Assembly: GCA_963556255.1 (NCBI GenBank)
Contig: OY744604.1
Span: 95,613,980-95,677,979 of the forward strand
Length of the DNA stretch: 64,000 nucleotides
Direction: 5' to 3'
Origin: Allolobophora icterica
Taxonomy: Eukaryota > Annelida > Clitellata > Crassiclitellata > Lumbricidae
The number at the start of each line of letters is the position of its first letter. Position 1 is the first letter of the stretch. Positions 46,375 to 58,235 of the stretch are shown one piece after another. The notes under the pieces are model-generated. The model was not told the origin of the DNA. It ran no database searches and saw only the letters and a list, made by a program, of their open reading frames with translations. A program made the position numbers and the translations under genes.

Positions 46375-47189
46375 GAATGTTCGGCGTTGTCCCTTGTTAG
46401 CAGTAATTAGTTAGGCTACAATTGGATTTGTCGCTTGCCACTTGGTTTTGTTTTTGTTTTTCTACCTTTTTTATTGCTTGTGTTGAATATCAGTAATTAA
46501 TACAGACAATAAATTCTTATGCTACTTGGTGAATATCAGTGCACCGTAACATAACTATAGAAAAGTAGTTTGAAAAGTAGTTAACTACTAAATAGTTAGC
46601 AAAATTAGTTATAACTACTTGTCATTAAAAGTATTTAAACAGTATTTATAAAGTCCTTTTTTCGAAAGTAGGTAGTGCAGCTAAATCCTGTCTGCAATTT
46701 AGGTTGGACTGAATGATGTGTAATCCATGGGGTAGAACGCCAGGCTGTGTCGGACTCCCTGCCGAGCTGCGTGATAGTTTAATAATAACAGTCAGAGGTA
46801 AAGTGACATACATGTACAAGAAATACCTCTCCCACAGTCCTACCTCTGCCGATAGTACTTGTCTGACAGCCGAAAAACTGAACTGTGGCCCATTTAAAGG
46901 CCAATCAATTTGAAAGCTAATCTAGACACATCATAGGCGCTACGCCCTCGTTTACTATGCCTACGTACATTATCAGTATTCCCCCATGCGCAGGCATACG
47001 CATTTGGGCTAAACCCCTCCACTCCATACGTACATTCAAAATGCTCGAAAAATGCCCCAAGAGCATTTGTCCTAAAAACCGTTTGCCATCCCTGCACTCA
47101 TAGCTAAGAACTTTCACTTCTGCGAGCGTGAAGTTCACTGCAAAAGTGCATGGTGCCTTCATCGCAGCATCTGTTTCCAGGCCAGTTTC
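46375..47189. other. Right flank of the palindrome, no gene recognised
   Basis: Contains an AGTAGTTAACTACT-type palindromic patch near 46,577-46,610. From about 46,900 onward it may belong to the degraded 5' part of the Tc1-like element. No intact frame. Confidence 0.4.
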
Positions 47190-47797
47190 TGTTCCAAGAT
47201 GACAACACACCTTGCCATTGCTCCAAACAGGTGATCAACTGGAATCATCAAAACAAGATCGAGTCAATCTCCGGATCTGAATCCGATCGAGAACTTGTGG
47301 TACAAGGTGGCTTTGGATATAGCCAAGAGACACCCAACTTCAAAACGTGAGTTAGTTGAGTCACTCATTGTAGCTTGGAACCGCGTTGTCACCCATGATC
47401 ACCTCATCAAGCTGGATCACTCAGTGCCGACACGGTGCAGACAGGCGATCAAGAAGAAAGAGTGGCCTACCAAATACTGAGGCATCACTGTCACACAAAA
47501 CGGCCTTTTCAAGCCCACCTAAATGATTATGAAGGAAAACAGAACACAAGTGCCCTGTTTTAAAGCTTACTAATTTTTTTACACCGTTGGCCAGAGAAGT
47601 ACAAACTACGAGATACGCACACTCAGAAAATTAAGGCCAAACTAGAATTAAAAAGTTGGTTCTAATAGCCAAATGTGTCCCTTGTAATGTGCTACATAGA
47701 AAAATGTGTTGGGTAATTGAATAAATTAAATATAAGGTCGGAAAGTCGAAAAAACGCAAAATTTGTAGGTGGTCCCAGACTTTTGCTCACCATTGTA
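47190..47797 (+). mobile_element. Tc1/mariner-like transposon, 3' part
   Basis: The plus strand encodes the end of a Tc1-type transposase in two frames: QDDNTPCH near 47,195; SPDLNPIENLWYK-like sequence near 47,270-47,305; TSKRELVESLIVAWNRV; PTRCRQAIKKKEWPTKY ending at 47,480. A frameshift near 47,265 kills it. The 3' terminus reads GTGGTCCCAGACTTTTGCTCACCATTGTA, ending in TA at 47,797 as expected for TA-target insertion. It landed in the gene 2 upstream block. Confidence 0.82.
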
Positions 47798-47980
47798 GCT
47801 CACTTGTTGGTATGCTAGCATATTGGTCACGATTTTGAGTATCAATTCGTATCAGGAAGATGCATTGAGAAAACTGGATATATGCGACTTTTATCGAGTT
47901 CAGTTCTAATAGTGTCTGAAGTTCAACTGTTTGGTTATCTTCATCAAAATTATTCGTTAAAATTTTAAGCATTGCTTAAG
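47798..47980 (+). promoter_or_regulatory. Upstream block of gene 2, candidate 5' exon and donor
   Basis: Similar to 385-567: TATGCTAGCATATTGGTCACG, GAGAAAACT, ATCGAGTTCAGT. The donor-like site at 47,980/47,981 reads AAG/GTAAAC, weaker than the AAG/GTAAGT of the other copies. The part further upstream is replaced by the Tc1-like insertion. Confidence 0.45.
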
Positions 47981-48452
47981 GTAAACTGTAGTTTGGTAGA
48001 AGCCTTAATTTAATGGTTTCACAAATTAAGATATGTATTGTATCAAAGACTAACTTACAGACTATTTTCTCAATTGGACATGTAGTTTAGACTGAAAATT
48101 TGACGTCTGTACCTGCTATGTTTTACGCAAGCGCTGAGAGAACTGGTCTCTACAGGTTTCAAATGGTAGCATGCCAATTAAGGTTCTTGTGAGCCCGAAA
48201 CAAATTTCTTCAATGACACAATCTTTATCCGGACTGGCATCATAACGCCCAAACATGCCATGATGCACTCTATAATCTACACAGCTAACACGTGTATTAA
48301 GCTTTGAGATGACACGGTGATAATGACGACGACGATAACTACAACAACAAAGATGGTATGATGTGGTATGATGATGTCTTGGTGATAAAGACTGTTGAAA
48401 CTTAAACTTGTAATTTACATGTACACTTAAGGTGATGGAATAAGTAGAAACA
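47981..48452 (+). other. Region between gene 2 upstream block and open frame
   Basis: Homologous in part to 62,800-63,140 (AAGCTTTGAGATGACAC, AACTACAACAACAAAGATGGT). Compared with gene 1, the acceptor and ATGATG start are not conserved (CGCAGATGATGAAAC versus AAGACTGTTGAAAC), and the next Met codon is followed by TAA at 48,441-48,443. Confidence 0.6.
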
Positions 48453-51251
48453 TTGATAGAAGGATTTACATCTGAATTCATTGCTGGAGCATGCCAGTTG
48501 CTTCCAAAGTCGTATGATGCCGTTTCTGAACCGCTCCATTTCGGAAAGAAGTATACCATTGTCTGCGGCAGCACTATGGAGTTTTATGTAAAACCGTTGA
48601 ATTCATGCATCAACGACATTGATTCACTTGTTCTAACTGGTAATGAGATGGCCTTCGCAGAAGACTTTCCAGTATTGCCAAATGATGTGAGTCGCTTACA
48701 CGAAACGTTCAACTGCTACAGGATGGAGCCATACCTCAGGTTCCCAGGTTTTGTTCGACTTCGACTTTTGGGGAAAATGAATTACAGCTGGAAATACAAA
48801 ACATATGAATTTAGCCGTACAACTGATGTTATATACCTTTGGATCGATATGGCTGCTAATGTTGCGGATCATCACATGACTCTTAAGTGTTTTGATCCAA
48901 AACTATTTACTGCGAGAGGTCCAGCATTAACGGCTGAAAAGAGTAAAGAACAGACGTCGGTGGATAACGTAACGAGCCTGTGGTGCCCTCGGTGGCCTAA
49001 AGAAGCCCAAAGTTGGTCAAAACGACCTAGAAACCACGGATGGCCGAGGATTTCTACAATCTCTGAAGTTGTAGAACAAGGTTGTCATTTGGTATACGCT
49101 CAGCACCGTGACTGTAGGAACGATCGACTACAGTGGAGATTGTCATTTTCAGTGGCAGAAGTAATTTTGATTCAGAGTTGGAGTCAAGTTCAGCAGATTG
49201 TATATCATTTGCTCAGATTCTTTTCCAAGAGAGAATTAATACAAAAGGATTGTCCAAAGGAAGATGAGGTTCTCTGTACATATCACTTAAAGACGCTGAT
49301 GTTATGGGCTTGTGAAGAGATGTCACCAGAATGGTGGAATTCATCTTCTCTTATTTCGATCTCCTCTGAGTTGTTTAAAAAACTTTCGAACTGGTTAAAG
49401 AGGAGATACTGTCCAAACTATTTTATTCCTAAAGCAAATTTGTTTCCTGAGCGATTCAGTTTAGCAATTCTTGACGAAATTGGAAGACAATTGAATATAT
49501 TCTGGAACTCTGATATTCTCTCTCAATGGTTCGTGAAAAATTATATACTTTCAATCACTGAAACAAATTTCAAAGTTCAACATACTATGGATTTTTCAAA
49601 ATGGCTGCAATCTCTCATTGAATATCGAAAAACTTATCAGTCAGAATCCTTGGATTTATTGATTTCCGCCGAATTTACACAAAGTAATATATACACTCGT
49701 AGATTAATCAATTCTCAAGAATTACAACCGATATCAGCCTTATCTGCAATGCGTGTATCGAGAGAAGAAACATTTTTAATGGACAATAAAATGTCAATAC
49801 TACCAATGCCGGTTGACATTTTGTGTTTCACACACTTCGATAAAACGGTGTTTTGTTTGAATACTGCATATAATTTAGGTTATGGAGAAATATCATGGGA
49901 TGGCGAACTATTTGAATATGTCCAAGGAATTTTATTGAAACCTAAAATCGTAATGTGTCAATATCATATATTTCCTGAACCCTTAACAGCAAAAATAAGT
50001 CAGTGTCAACTTTTGCGAGCACAGGATTTGATGGAAAATTTAACTGGGTCAAATAGCGCTTCAGAATTTCAACTGTTGTCTGTCATGTCGAAAGAGTTTC
50101 TCAGAAAGTCTCTGGAGTGTGATGATTCTCAATCCAACGGCATTGCTGCAGCAGCTTTAGTCTATCTGGCTGCTCTACATTTTGCTTCTTCAGAATACCA
50201 AATAGCAATAGACATCTGCTCAGCGGTCTTGATGGGTCAAATGATCCATACGGAAAATGAAACATTGAATGCATTGTGTTTGTTATTCATCGATGATGCT
50301 GCTAGAATCGTTGGATTTTTTGTACTTTGCGAGAAGTTTAATGAAAAAAAGTATTTTAGTAAGAGGCAGATTTATCTTGATCTACGTATATCAACAAAGG
50401 TGTTTGCTTATTACTTTAGAGTAATTTGCGCCGAAAGAATCTCTCAACATTTTGAAATGGACACTGATTTGCCTGCTTCGGCATTTCCTTTAGACCAATT
50501 TTTATTGGCTCTAGCCAAACAAAAAACAAGCAGTTTGATGAAGACATGCATTTGTTTGAAAACTGCCAGGACGTGTTTATATCGCAGGACGTATTCAGTG
50601 ATAACAAATACAACTTTAAGTGTGCATACTTTGATTGTTAAAGAAAATCTAATTGATTATCTAACGGAATATGCTTTAGAAAATATGACATCATTCTATA
50701 GTGTGATCCGCAAAGACTTTGGCATCCAGTGCAACACAGCTGACTGCTATCGTGCTTTGTACCTTTATAAGTGTCGCCAATATGGTGAAGTGCTGCATTT
50801 ATGTGAAGAAATTCTGAAGAAGTCTGATTTACAGGGTGACCTGAAAAAGTTTACTTTTGCGAATGTTTTAGTGATGCCACCGTTTGACTCGTTTTTCGAT
50901 AGAGACGTACAATCGTTGGTAGGATTGCATACGCTCCTTCATTTCTTATCCCCGCTAAATGATGATTTGAGAAAATTCAAGTTAGCTTTGCAGTTTTGTG
51001 ACCAATCTGTGCACTTGAGTTTTCTTCAGAAGCACTACAGCGTAACAAGTTATCATTTTCTTGGAAGACATTTCCTTGCGAGATATTTGAAACTCAGATG
51101 TTATATCGACTGTAATTATCCGTGTATAAAGGAATTATCTAATTTTTGTGCAAGGAAAAATAGCTTTCCATTTGAACATATTATTCGCCGGTTTCTTCGA
51201 CAAAAACATTGTAAATTAATTAGTAATCACAGAGTATTATCACGTAAATGA
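48453..51251 (+). CDS. Gene 2: Mab-21/cGAS-like paralogue, start codon region damaged
   Basis: An open frame of 932 codons, clearly paralogous to gene 1 along its whole length. Counting from the first codon, it keeps GS (39-40), D55-I-D57, a third acid at D132 in WIDMAANV, WCPRWP (177-182), WRLSFSVAEVILIQSW, YHLKTLMLW and the TPR-like C-terminal half. The first codon listed is TTG. The ATG that aligns with Met13 of gene 1 is followed by GAA TAA (Y to stop), and the gene 1 acceptor and ATGATG are not conserved. The next in-frame ATG lies inside the GS motif. Either this is a very young pseudogene, a non-AUG or alternative first exon is used, or one base is miscalled. The remaining frame has no other break, which argues for recent loss or continued use. 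Confidence 0.7.
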   Translation: MIEGFTSEFIAGACQLLPKSYDAVSEPLHFGKKYTIVCGSTMEFYVKPLNSCINDIDSLVLTGNEMAFAEDFPVLPNDVSRLHETFNCYRMEPYLRFPGFVRLRLLGKMNYSWKYKTYEFSRTTDVIYLWIDMAANVADHHMTLKCFDPKLFTARGPALTAEKSKEQTSVDNVTSLWCPRWPKEAQSWSKRPRNHGWPRISTISEVVEQGCHLVYAQHRDCRNDRLQWRLSFSVAEVILIQSWSQVQQIVYHLLRFFSKRELIQKDCPKEDEVLCTYHLKTLMLWACEEMSPEWWNSSSLISISSELFKKLSNWLKRRYCPNYFIPKANLFPERFSLAILDEIGRQLNIFWNSDILSQWFVKNYILSITETNFKVQHTMDFSKWLQSLIEYRKTYQSESLDLLISAEFTQSNIYTRRLINSQELQPISALSAMRVSREETFLMDNKMSILPMPVDILCFTHFDKTVFCLNTAYNLGYGEISWDGELFEYVQGILLKPKIVMCQYHIFPEPLTAKISQCQLLRAQDLMENLTGSNSASEFQLLSVMSKEFLRKSLECDDSQSNGIAAAALVYLAALHFASSEYQIAIDICSAVLMGQMIHTENETLNALCLLFIDDAARIVGFFVLCEKFNEKKYFSKRQIYLDLRISTKVFAYYFRVICAERISQHFEMDTDLPASAFPLDQFLLALAKQKTSSLMKTCICLKTARTCLYRRTYSVITNTTLSVHTLIVKENLIDYLTEYALENMTSFYSVIRKDFGIQCNTADCYRALYLYKCRQYGEVLHLCEEILKKSDLQGDLKKFTFANVLVMPPFDSFFDRDVQSLVGLHTLLHFLSPLNDDLRKFKLALQFCDQSVHLSFLQKHYSVTSYHFLGRHFLARYLKLRCYIDCNYPCIKELSNFCARKNSFPFEHIIRRFLRQKHCKLISNHRVLSRK

Positions 51252-51620
51252 CCAAGTAGTATTTAGCAATTGATATGCCTTTATTACTTATGTAAAGTTG
51301 AAGTCTGTAAATAATTTAGTCATGGTATTCAGTTGTCTAAATTCTTTCACACTCTTATAAATTTACGCAATGGAGTAAATCCCAATACAGGGAAGAGGCA
51401 GTTTCACGATTCCGCTGCCTTTATTAATTTCAGCTCCATCTATCACTCAAACTACATCAATAGACAAAACTTCTTCCGCAGAGAAAAACTTTACAACTGC
51501 AAACAATGACTCACTTTGCACTTTATGTAGCCGATAGGATTTTGTGTTTGCTTTGTAATGTAGCCTACACTGGACTTTTATGTTCAATCATTTAAAGTAC
51601 ACCGCTTTCTTTCGAGAACA
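51252..51620 (+). other. Gene 2 3' flank, conserved in the array
   Basis: Homologous to 5,648-5,956 and 17,871-18,328 (AGTCTGTAAATAATTTAG, TTTATGTAGCCGATAGGATTT, ATCATTTAAAGTACACC). Non-coding; probably holds the 3' UTR. Confidence 0.6.
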
Positions 51621-52877
51621 GTACGTGGTTTCCTTCTTAAACAGATGACAAATTGAAGATCTTGCGACTGATATCCATATAGGGTCTCGTGATAAAAGTT
51701 GCTATGGCGTCAGTCCACGTTGACAAGCAGAAATCATAATCTTGAACTCGAACAGTTCTATATCGTTAATTCAGAACTCCGGTTCCGTTACCAATTTCAT
51801 GGTCCATCTCCATCTGTCAATCTGTTATTTTCCGGTCTCAAGATGGCGGCGTGTCAGTCGTTGGTCATCAGCGATTTGCTTTGCTTTGTAAACTGTATAA
51901 TTACTTCACAAATTAGCTAGGACGGATTTGGTAGCGGTTTCGGTGAACTTTTCTCGTTGGATGAGATTGTAGCGGCTAAGAAGCTGTTTTTAAACTTCGC
52001 AGTGTCACTAAACGCACCGTTTGTTCCGAAGTACACTGACCATAAAGGTGACCACCGAATTCGTTCTAATGTGGACGACATACTGTAACTGTACATAGGC
52101 GCCGAGTTGACCAAAATAGTGTGAGTGCCCAAAGAGAGTGAAAGGACTAATTATTCGCGCGTAAGCGCGAAAAAAATTTTTTACCTTTTTTTACAATGTT
52201 TTAATGTACAACATATCATGGTTCTCTCTAGTATCAATTCTCAATTCTCTTGTTTTTTAATTATGTCAAATTGATGTAAAATTACAAATAGCCTACCGTG
52301 GCTTCTCTGGTCCAGGACTTCTTAATTCCTTCGTTTCATAATTATAATATCTTTATATGTTACAATGATTCACAACTAAATGGCTTCTCTCTTAAACTGC
52401 ATTGTTTCAAAACATACCGTACTATTCTTTTAGGAGGGTGTCTGACAAAATTAACTAAATCTTTGACTATATTGATCTAGTCTCTGCATTCTGGAACTCT
52501 CGATTATGCTTCCTGAATGCCTATTACGTGAGTAATTTGTTTAGTGAACACAGAAACTTTTGTTGAACGTCCTTGATTCGACTGTAATCCAGTTATCCCT
52601 CTGCACATGGCATATGTCACACCCTTGTCCTCTGCTTTTTTCCAGCGATAAGTCAAAACGAAGCAAAATATCTTAGGTTATAGTGAGACCAGGTAGGTAG
52701 CCTATCTGCATCGAGTTGACCAAAAAAGTGTGAATGCCCAAAGAGAGTTAAAGCAATTGTCGCACGTAAGCGCGGAAATTTTTTTGGGATCTTCTTATAG
52801 ATAAGTAATGACAATAGAAAAATTATCTCTTAAAAAGCGCTCTTTGCGGGCTGATTTCTGGTGGTGCCCAGACATAG
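51621..52877. other. No gene recognised; short direct repeat
   Basis: A segment of about 60 bp (GAGTTGACCAAAAWAGTGTGARTGCCCAAAGAGAG, then CGYAAGCGCG) occurs at 52,104-52,175 and 52,713-52,785. Otherwise unremarkable AT-rich sequence without coding signal. Confidence 0.5.
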
Positions 52878-53275
52878 GTGGGCCTCGCATGGCCTATTTC
52901 TGGTGGTGCTGGGCACTCACGGGCCTCGCAGAGTCGGCGCCCATGTAACTGTACACGCTGTTGGATGAGACCAGAGCGAAGATTCCACAGTATGTGGCGG
53001 TCGACCCTGATCGCCTGCCGTCGTCAGAACAAGCAGTCGGAGACGTTTCGAAACTGGCGGCCCTTGTATTCGAACTACGCGACCAGGTAGTAGCGCTGTG
53101 CAAAAATGTGAAGGTTCTGGATGTTCTGAAGTCTAACGGTTCCTATCCCACCGCCGTGACGGATGAGGCCCAATCATGCCCGCTGCCTTCTGCGAAGGAT
53201 GCCGCTGAATCGGGAGAAGCTTCGGTGCATCGAGTGGTGACCTGGCTGCACCGGGATGTGGCTGTGCCACGGTCG

Positions 53276-53276
53276 C

Positions 53277-53310
<34 letters not shown>

Positions 53311-54529
53311 TTTTTATTGCAACGATATAACATGCATCAGTTCAACATTGGTATGTTACAAGAAAACGTTGACAAAGGGAAGGCCCAGAAGGGATGTAAA
53401 TCCCGCTAATTGGGACACCCAATTTGTCAGTTAATTACGTTGAAGATAGAGGTTCGATTGAGAGACACAGTAATAAGCTTAACTAAGTGATTAAACAGAG
53501 GTATTCATAAGCATACAAAAACAGTGCACAGTGTTTTGAACATTATAGTCTTAGATTAACAGTTGCAAGACGGCATGTAATCTAGTGTAAATTATTCCCA
53601 CGAATTGTCATTAATTAATCCATCTGTTAATTGAGAACGCAATAATTTTTTTAAAGATGAAGATTTGGGACCAATTGAAAATTTGTGGGAACACTGCTCC
53701 AGATCAGGGGACCATTGTATTTAGTTGAGAAACGGCGAATATTTGATCTAGCAAAAATAGTGCGATAGGATTTTGCTGCTCTGGTATTATGAAAGTGATA
53801 GTCAGCACCAATGTTGTAATAGTGAGTAAACCTTGGGGGTAAGAGGGCATGGGTGAATTGATACATTAAGATGGCTCTCTGAAAGTATCTTATTTCATGG
53901 AATTTGAGCAGTTTAACTTAAGTTCTAGAAGGATAGGGTCAGTATGTGAACAGTAAGGTACCCCAGCAATTATTCGGATTGCTCTTTTCTGTAGCGTCAC
54001 CAGTTTTTTTTACTCTGGATTCATACGTAGAGGCCCATATCATGTTACAGAACATTAAGTACGGATAAATTAAAGAGTAATATAAAGTAAGGCGAATACA
54101 GAGGGGAAGCAAAAAAGATGTTCGACCAAGAATTCCAACATTTTTTGCAACCTTGGCCGCTATAATTATGATGTATTCTTTCCACGTTAGATGACTATCA
54201 ACAACTACACCAAGGAACTTTGTGGAATTTTCTTGAGAGATTGGAATATCATTTATGTTTACTAATGCAGCAATATTTTTGGGGCACATTTTCCTGTGGG
54301 ATCTAAATATAATAAATTTAGTTTTTTTGCAAATTTAAGGAAAGCTTATTTGCAGTAAACCAATCCGCCACTGCCACTAACTCAGCGTTAACAGTCTGGA
54401 GTAGAGATTGGTAGGATTTGCTATAGTAAAAAACATTTGTATCATCAACAAATAAAATGAAGGATAGCATAGAGGAGGTGTTGGGGGGTCGCTTACATAC
54501 ACAAGGAAAAGTAGGGGGCTATTAGGGGG
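53276..54529 (-). mobile_element. Antisense LINE 3' part with (TTGA)n tail
   Basis: Minus-strand reading gives FVDDTNVFYYSK near 54,460-54,425 (a YxDD variant), NKLSLNLQKN, KFLGVVVDSHLTWKEYI near 54,225 and, after frameshifts, NIRRFSTKYNGPLIW near 53,730. The 3' end is a (TTGA)n/(TCAA)n tail at 53,278-53,309. A 5'-truncated dead copy. Confidence 0.82.
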
Positions 54530-56042
54530 CTAATTTTACTATTACACTCGATGGTACCTCTGGCGCTAGGTCATCGACTTCCGAAAGACTACCTGAACGA
54601 GGCTGGGATTCGGGATGTCACCTGTCGGAAGCTTGAGTCAAAGGACGGTCGTAGTTTTAGGACCGCTGCTTTCAGAGTTTCATGTCCGGAGGAGTTTGGC
54701 GACTGAACTATCTGTGTTTATTACTAGGTCGGGTATGCTTAAGCCCTTTTGGACCGAGGAGCTCGACCGCCTTAAGGCCGACGCTTTCTTCTGGCATAAA
54801 GTATGGTCCAGTGCTGGTCGTCCGTCGTCTGGGTGTCTTCATGCGATTAAAGCTAGGTGCAAGGTGAAATATAAAGCTGTTTTCCGTGATGCGTATGTTA
54901 ACTTCGAGAGTATGCATGACGACGCGGTGGTCTCCAAACATCCTTTACCAAAAAGACTTGAGGAGTTTTGGAAAGCCTGGCATGAGAAGTTTAGGAAAAC
55001 TATTAATTCATCAATTAACCTCCCTCCATGCAGCTCTAGCTCTGATGTCGAAATAAATTTGCTTCTCAATTCAGTAAGAACTTCCTCAGGTCTGACACGA
55101 ATTCTGGGGCGGTGCTTGACTATGAGAAGGCACGTTTCCTCGCTCAAAGCACTCAATCAATCGCGAGTTTTGACGTCTTAGTGGAAGCTGTGAACAGAGG
55201 AGTTAAGAACCTGCATACTGGGAAGGCTTGCGGTCCGGATGACCTTTCGGCTGAGCACCTGATCTATGCTCAACCTAGCATCACTGTCCATCTTAAGCTC
55301 CTATTCTCTATGGTTTTGTTTCGGACAGCTTTGGTGCCGGCACCATAGTGCCTATAATTAAAGATAAACCGCGGAAACTTTAATGATATTGAGAATTATA
55401 GACCTTTTACTTTAACTACTGTGATTTCGAAGCTTTTTGAATCTCTGCTTCTGAATCTCTGCCAAGGATACTTACGAGGGACGACCTGCAGTTTGGATTT
55501 AAACCTGGGCTGGTTTGCACCGATGCCATTTTTGCTTTGAAAACGGCTAGCAACTATTTCAACACTAGGGGTAGCTGTTTGTACGCTGCAGCGCTCGACC
55601 TAGGAAAAGCTTGTAATAGTGTGAACCATTTTAAACTGTTTAGAGTTGTTTAATTATGATGTACCGGTGCCCATTGTTGATATTATCTGTAATTGGTGTA
55701 GTAATTTTTTTTCGCGGTTATGTAGATGGTGTGGTAGTGTGTCCATGCAGTTCCATGTTGGCAGTGGGGTGAGGCAAGGAAGCTCATTGTAGCCTATTCT
55801 AGCCTATGCCAATTAACTTCTCATGCATATGTTCATTTATAATTTAAAGCGCGCGGATATGAGTTGTCATATTAAGAATTATTTCCACGGCTGTTTTTTT
55901 ATATGCGGATGATACCATTCTACTCTGCTCCCAGTACATGGCCTCCAGGTCATGTTGGGTGTTTGCCACCTGACCAATTGTGCACTTTTGCTTGAGTTCA
56001 ATTGCACTAAGTCTTATTGCATTCAATTTGGCAAAGCGGATT

Positions 56043-57652
56043 CATAGGCGTAGGAGGCGGAGGGTCAGAGGGGGCAAACGCCCCCCAAATTTCGGGCGTT
56101 CCTGTTTTTCGGGCAAGTAGGCACCTGGAAAAATGCTGAACAATTTGCCCGAATCGGATAGTATTAGACTATTAGTAGCTACTAGCTCGCAAACCGCCAT
56201 AGCATTTGTCACGGTTTCGTGTCCCGACTTGGCCTATGACAAACGGCCAGCACATCGTGGTGATGGAAGAACAGCAGATGCCTCAAACTATATCACATCT
56301 CGCAGGAGGCCACATCAATCGAAGAGTACCCTCCATCCACCCCTTCGCCGTAATCACCCCAGAGTCGAGGAATCTGACATGACATAGGCTGACTGGTGTT
56401 TGAGTTGGGCAGCTGCCTGCCTGCGTTCCACCCTACCGGCCTGGAGTAGGCTCAGCAAGACTGATACAAGGGATTGTGGTGGAGGAAGGGAGGGAGGGGA
56501 ACACAGAGGTTGTCGGATAGAGAACACGAGGCAGACGGAGTTGAAAGACGGTGAAGAGGAACTGGGATAGCTAGAAACGATAGAGATTGGTATATGTAAA
56601 CTGTATAATTTATGTAGGTCGTTACATTAAAACTCAAAAAACCTCATTTGGTCCAAGATTGAATACGTCGCGCTCTCTATAGGCCTAGGCCACGACATGG
56701 TTTAGAGAGACGCGACGGCATTTACAGTTTTATTCTGATGTACTAAATAATTAGTTACTTATCTAATTATAGCATCCAACATGTGGGCTGGATACCGACT
56801 TCAGAAAAGAAATAAATTCAAGTTCTGTTGCACTCCACTTTTCAGCGTGCAGCTCCCGAAGTCAGCCTTGTGTGCAGACATTTCTCTCATGTTTGATATC
56901 AGTTGTGAATTTTTGACTCAAAACTAGGTGTTAATTGTTAGTAGGCCCTATAAGTTATCAAGTTAGAAATATAACTTTGTAATGGCTGAACTTTCGCGGA
57001 AACGAAGGTATCGACAGCGTGTTACGTGCAGTGAATGTGGTAAGGATTCGGACTACGCAGATCAGCATGGTAAAAATCACTAGAGTAAAAATGTTATGTT
57101 CACCGCTGTGCGTGAAAAGTCCAAAAAGCAGCTGACTTTGTCGTGCAACCAAAGCATTGAAAGCAAACCGCAGTCTCACAATCTGCCTCAGATAGACCTA
57201 TACTCAGTCTGCTATTTGCACCGGACACATCTGTTGTAAGCTTATTGACAGATGACAGTTGTGTCAAACGAGGGGTTTGGAGAAAACAGCCCTAGTGAAA
57301 TTTCTGATGCAGAGGATGCTGACCAACCTGAATCTGAGAATGAGAACTTCAACACTCCCTCTAGAGATGGTGTAATGAAGGATGGCCAGCCTTGCCCAAA
57401 CCAGTCGGCCGGACGTGAAGGAAATCGAAGGGATTTTAACCGTGAGTGGTTCAAGAGCAGGCCCGTCGAACGGGGGGGGGGTGGGGGCAGTGGGAGGCAA
57501 ATTCCCAGGGGCCCAGCGACTTTTTGGGCTGTTCTACAGAGACGTGAAATCAGTGACTATAAATGCACGACGCTATGGCAATTACTCGGAATTTTTTTCG
57601 GGCATAAATAAAATCTTGACCCCCCGCCGCTGAAATTTCCCCTACGCCTATG
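56043..57652. mobile_element. hAT element with perfect 12-bp CATAGGCGTAGG ends
   Basis: Ends CATAGGCGTAGG and CCTACGCCTATG; perfect 8-bp duplication AGCGGATT at 56,035-56,042 and 57,653-57,660. Removing it rejoins the LINE reading. The interior has a zinc-finger-like fragment and an acidic segment (ISDAEDADQPESENEN near 57,300) typical of transposase N-termini, but no catalytic domain. Confidence 0.95.
56982..57200 (+). pseudogene. Zinc-finger N-terminal relic of hAT transposase
   Basis: Starts MAELSRKRRYRQRVTCSECG and continues DYADQHGKNH before a stop. This is a C-x2-C ... H-x4-H arrangement inside a hAT element. Short and truncated; likely the degenerate start of the transposase. Confidence 0.5.
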
Positions 57653-58235
57653 AGCGGATTGCAAACCTATTGATCCGATGTCCGTGGATGGTACCCACAT
57701 CCCTTGTGTTGACTTCCTGACGTACCTGGGTGTTCATTTAATGGGTGGCCGCAGACATGTTTCGTTTTATGTGGGCCCCTTCAAACGTTCCTTGTATGGG
57801 GCTTGTTACTGTATTGCTTCCCATGCTGCTAATCTGGAGGAATTCGTACATCTCCACCTGCAAGAGACCTATTCCCTGCCCTTCCTGACCTATGCCCTAT
57901 CTGTCGGAAAGGTAAACTAACGAATTAAATATATGCTGGAATTCGGTTTATCGTCTTCTATTCGAGTTTAAAAAAGTGTCAAGGTTTTCATTATGGATTT
58001 GGGTACCCTGAATCTTACATTTCCGGCGAAACTCCGTCGTTGCAAATTGCATTTCCATTTACGTTATTCTGACAACATGGCTATTCACAACTTGCTGTGG
58101 TCCTACTTATCAGAGAACTACCATAATGATGATTGTCTAGCCATGGTTTTCTTGAAGAAACATGAGACCATTGGTAGATTGTATAGTGACTTTGATGATT
58201 TGTGTACCCTGGGTGAGCTGGTACATTAGGGTAAT

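Larger units (their letters stand above)
52878..58235 (+). mobile_element. Composite plus-strand LINE split by a LINE tail and a hAT
   Basis: The first piece (52,961-53,275) encodes an ORF1-like segment with KLAALVFELRDQVVALC, coiled-coil in character. The second (54,530-56,042) carries the linker and reverse transcriptase in broken frames: GKACGPDDLSAEHL near 55,220, ENYRPFTLTTVISKLFESLL near 55,395, LQFGFKPG near 55,490, GVRQGS near 55,768 and YADDTILLC near 55,903. The third (57,661-58,230) is the RT C-terminal tail (TYLGVHLMGG, LRYSDNMAIHNLLWSYL). The gaps are filled by an antisense LINE (53,276-54,529) and a hAT (56,043-57,652). Many frameshifts and stops make it inactive. Whether all three pieces belong to one insertion is inferred from order and orientation. 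Confidence 0.75.
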
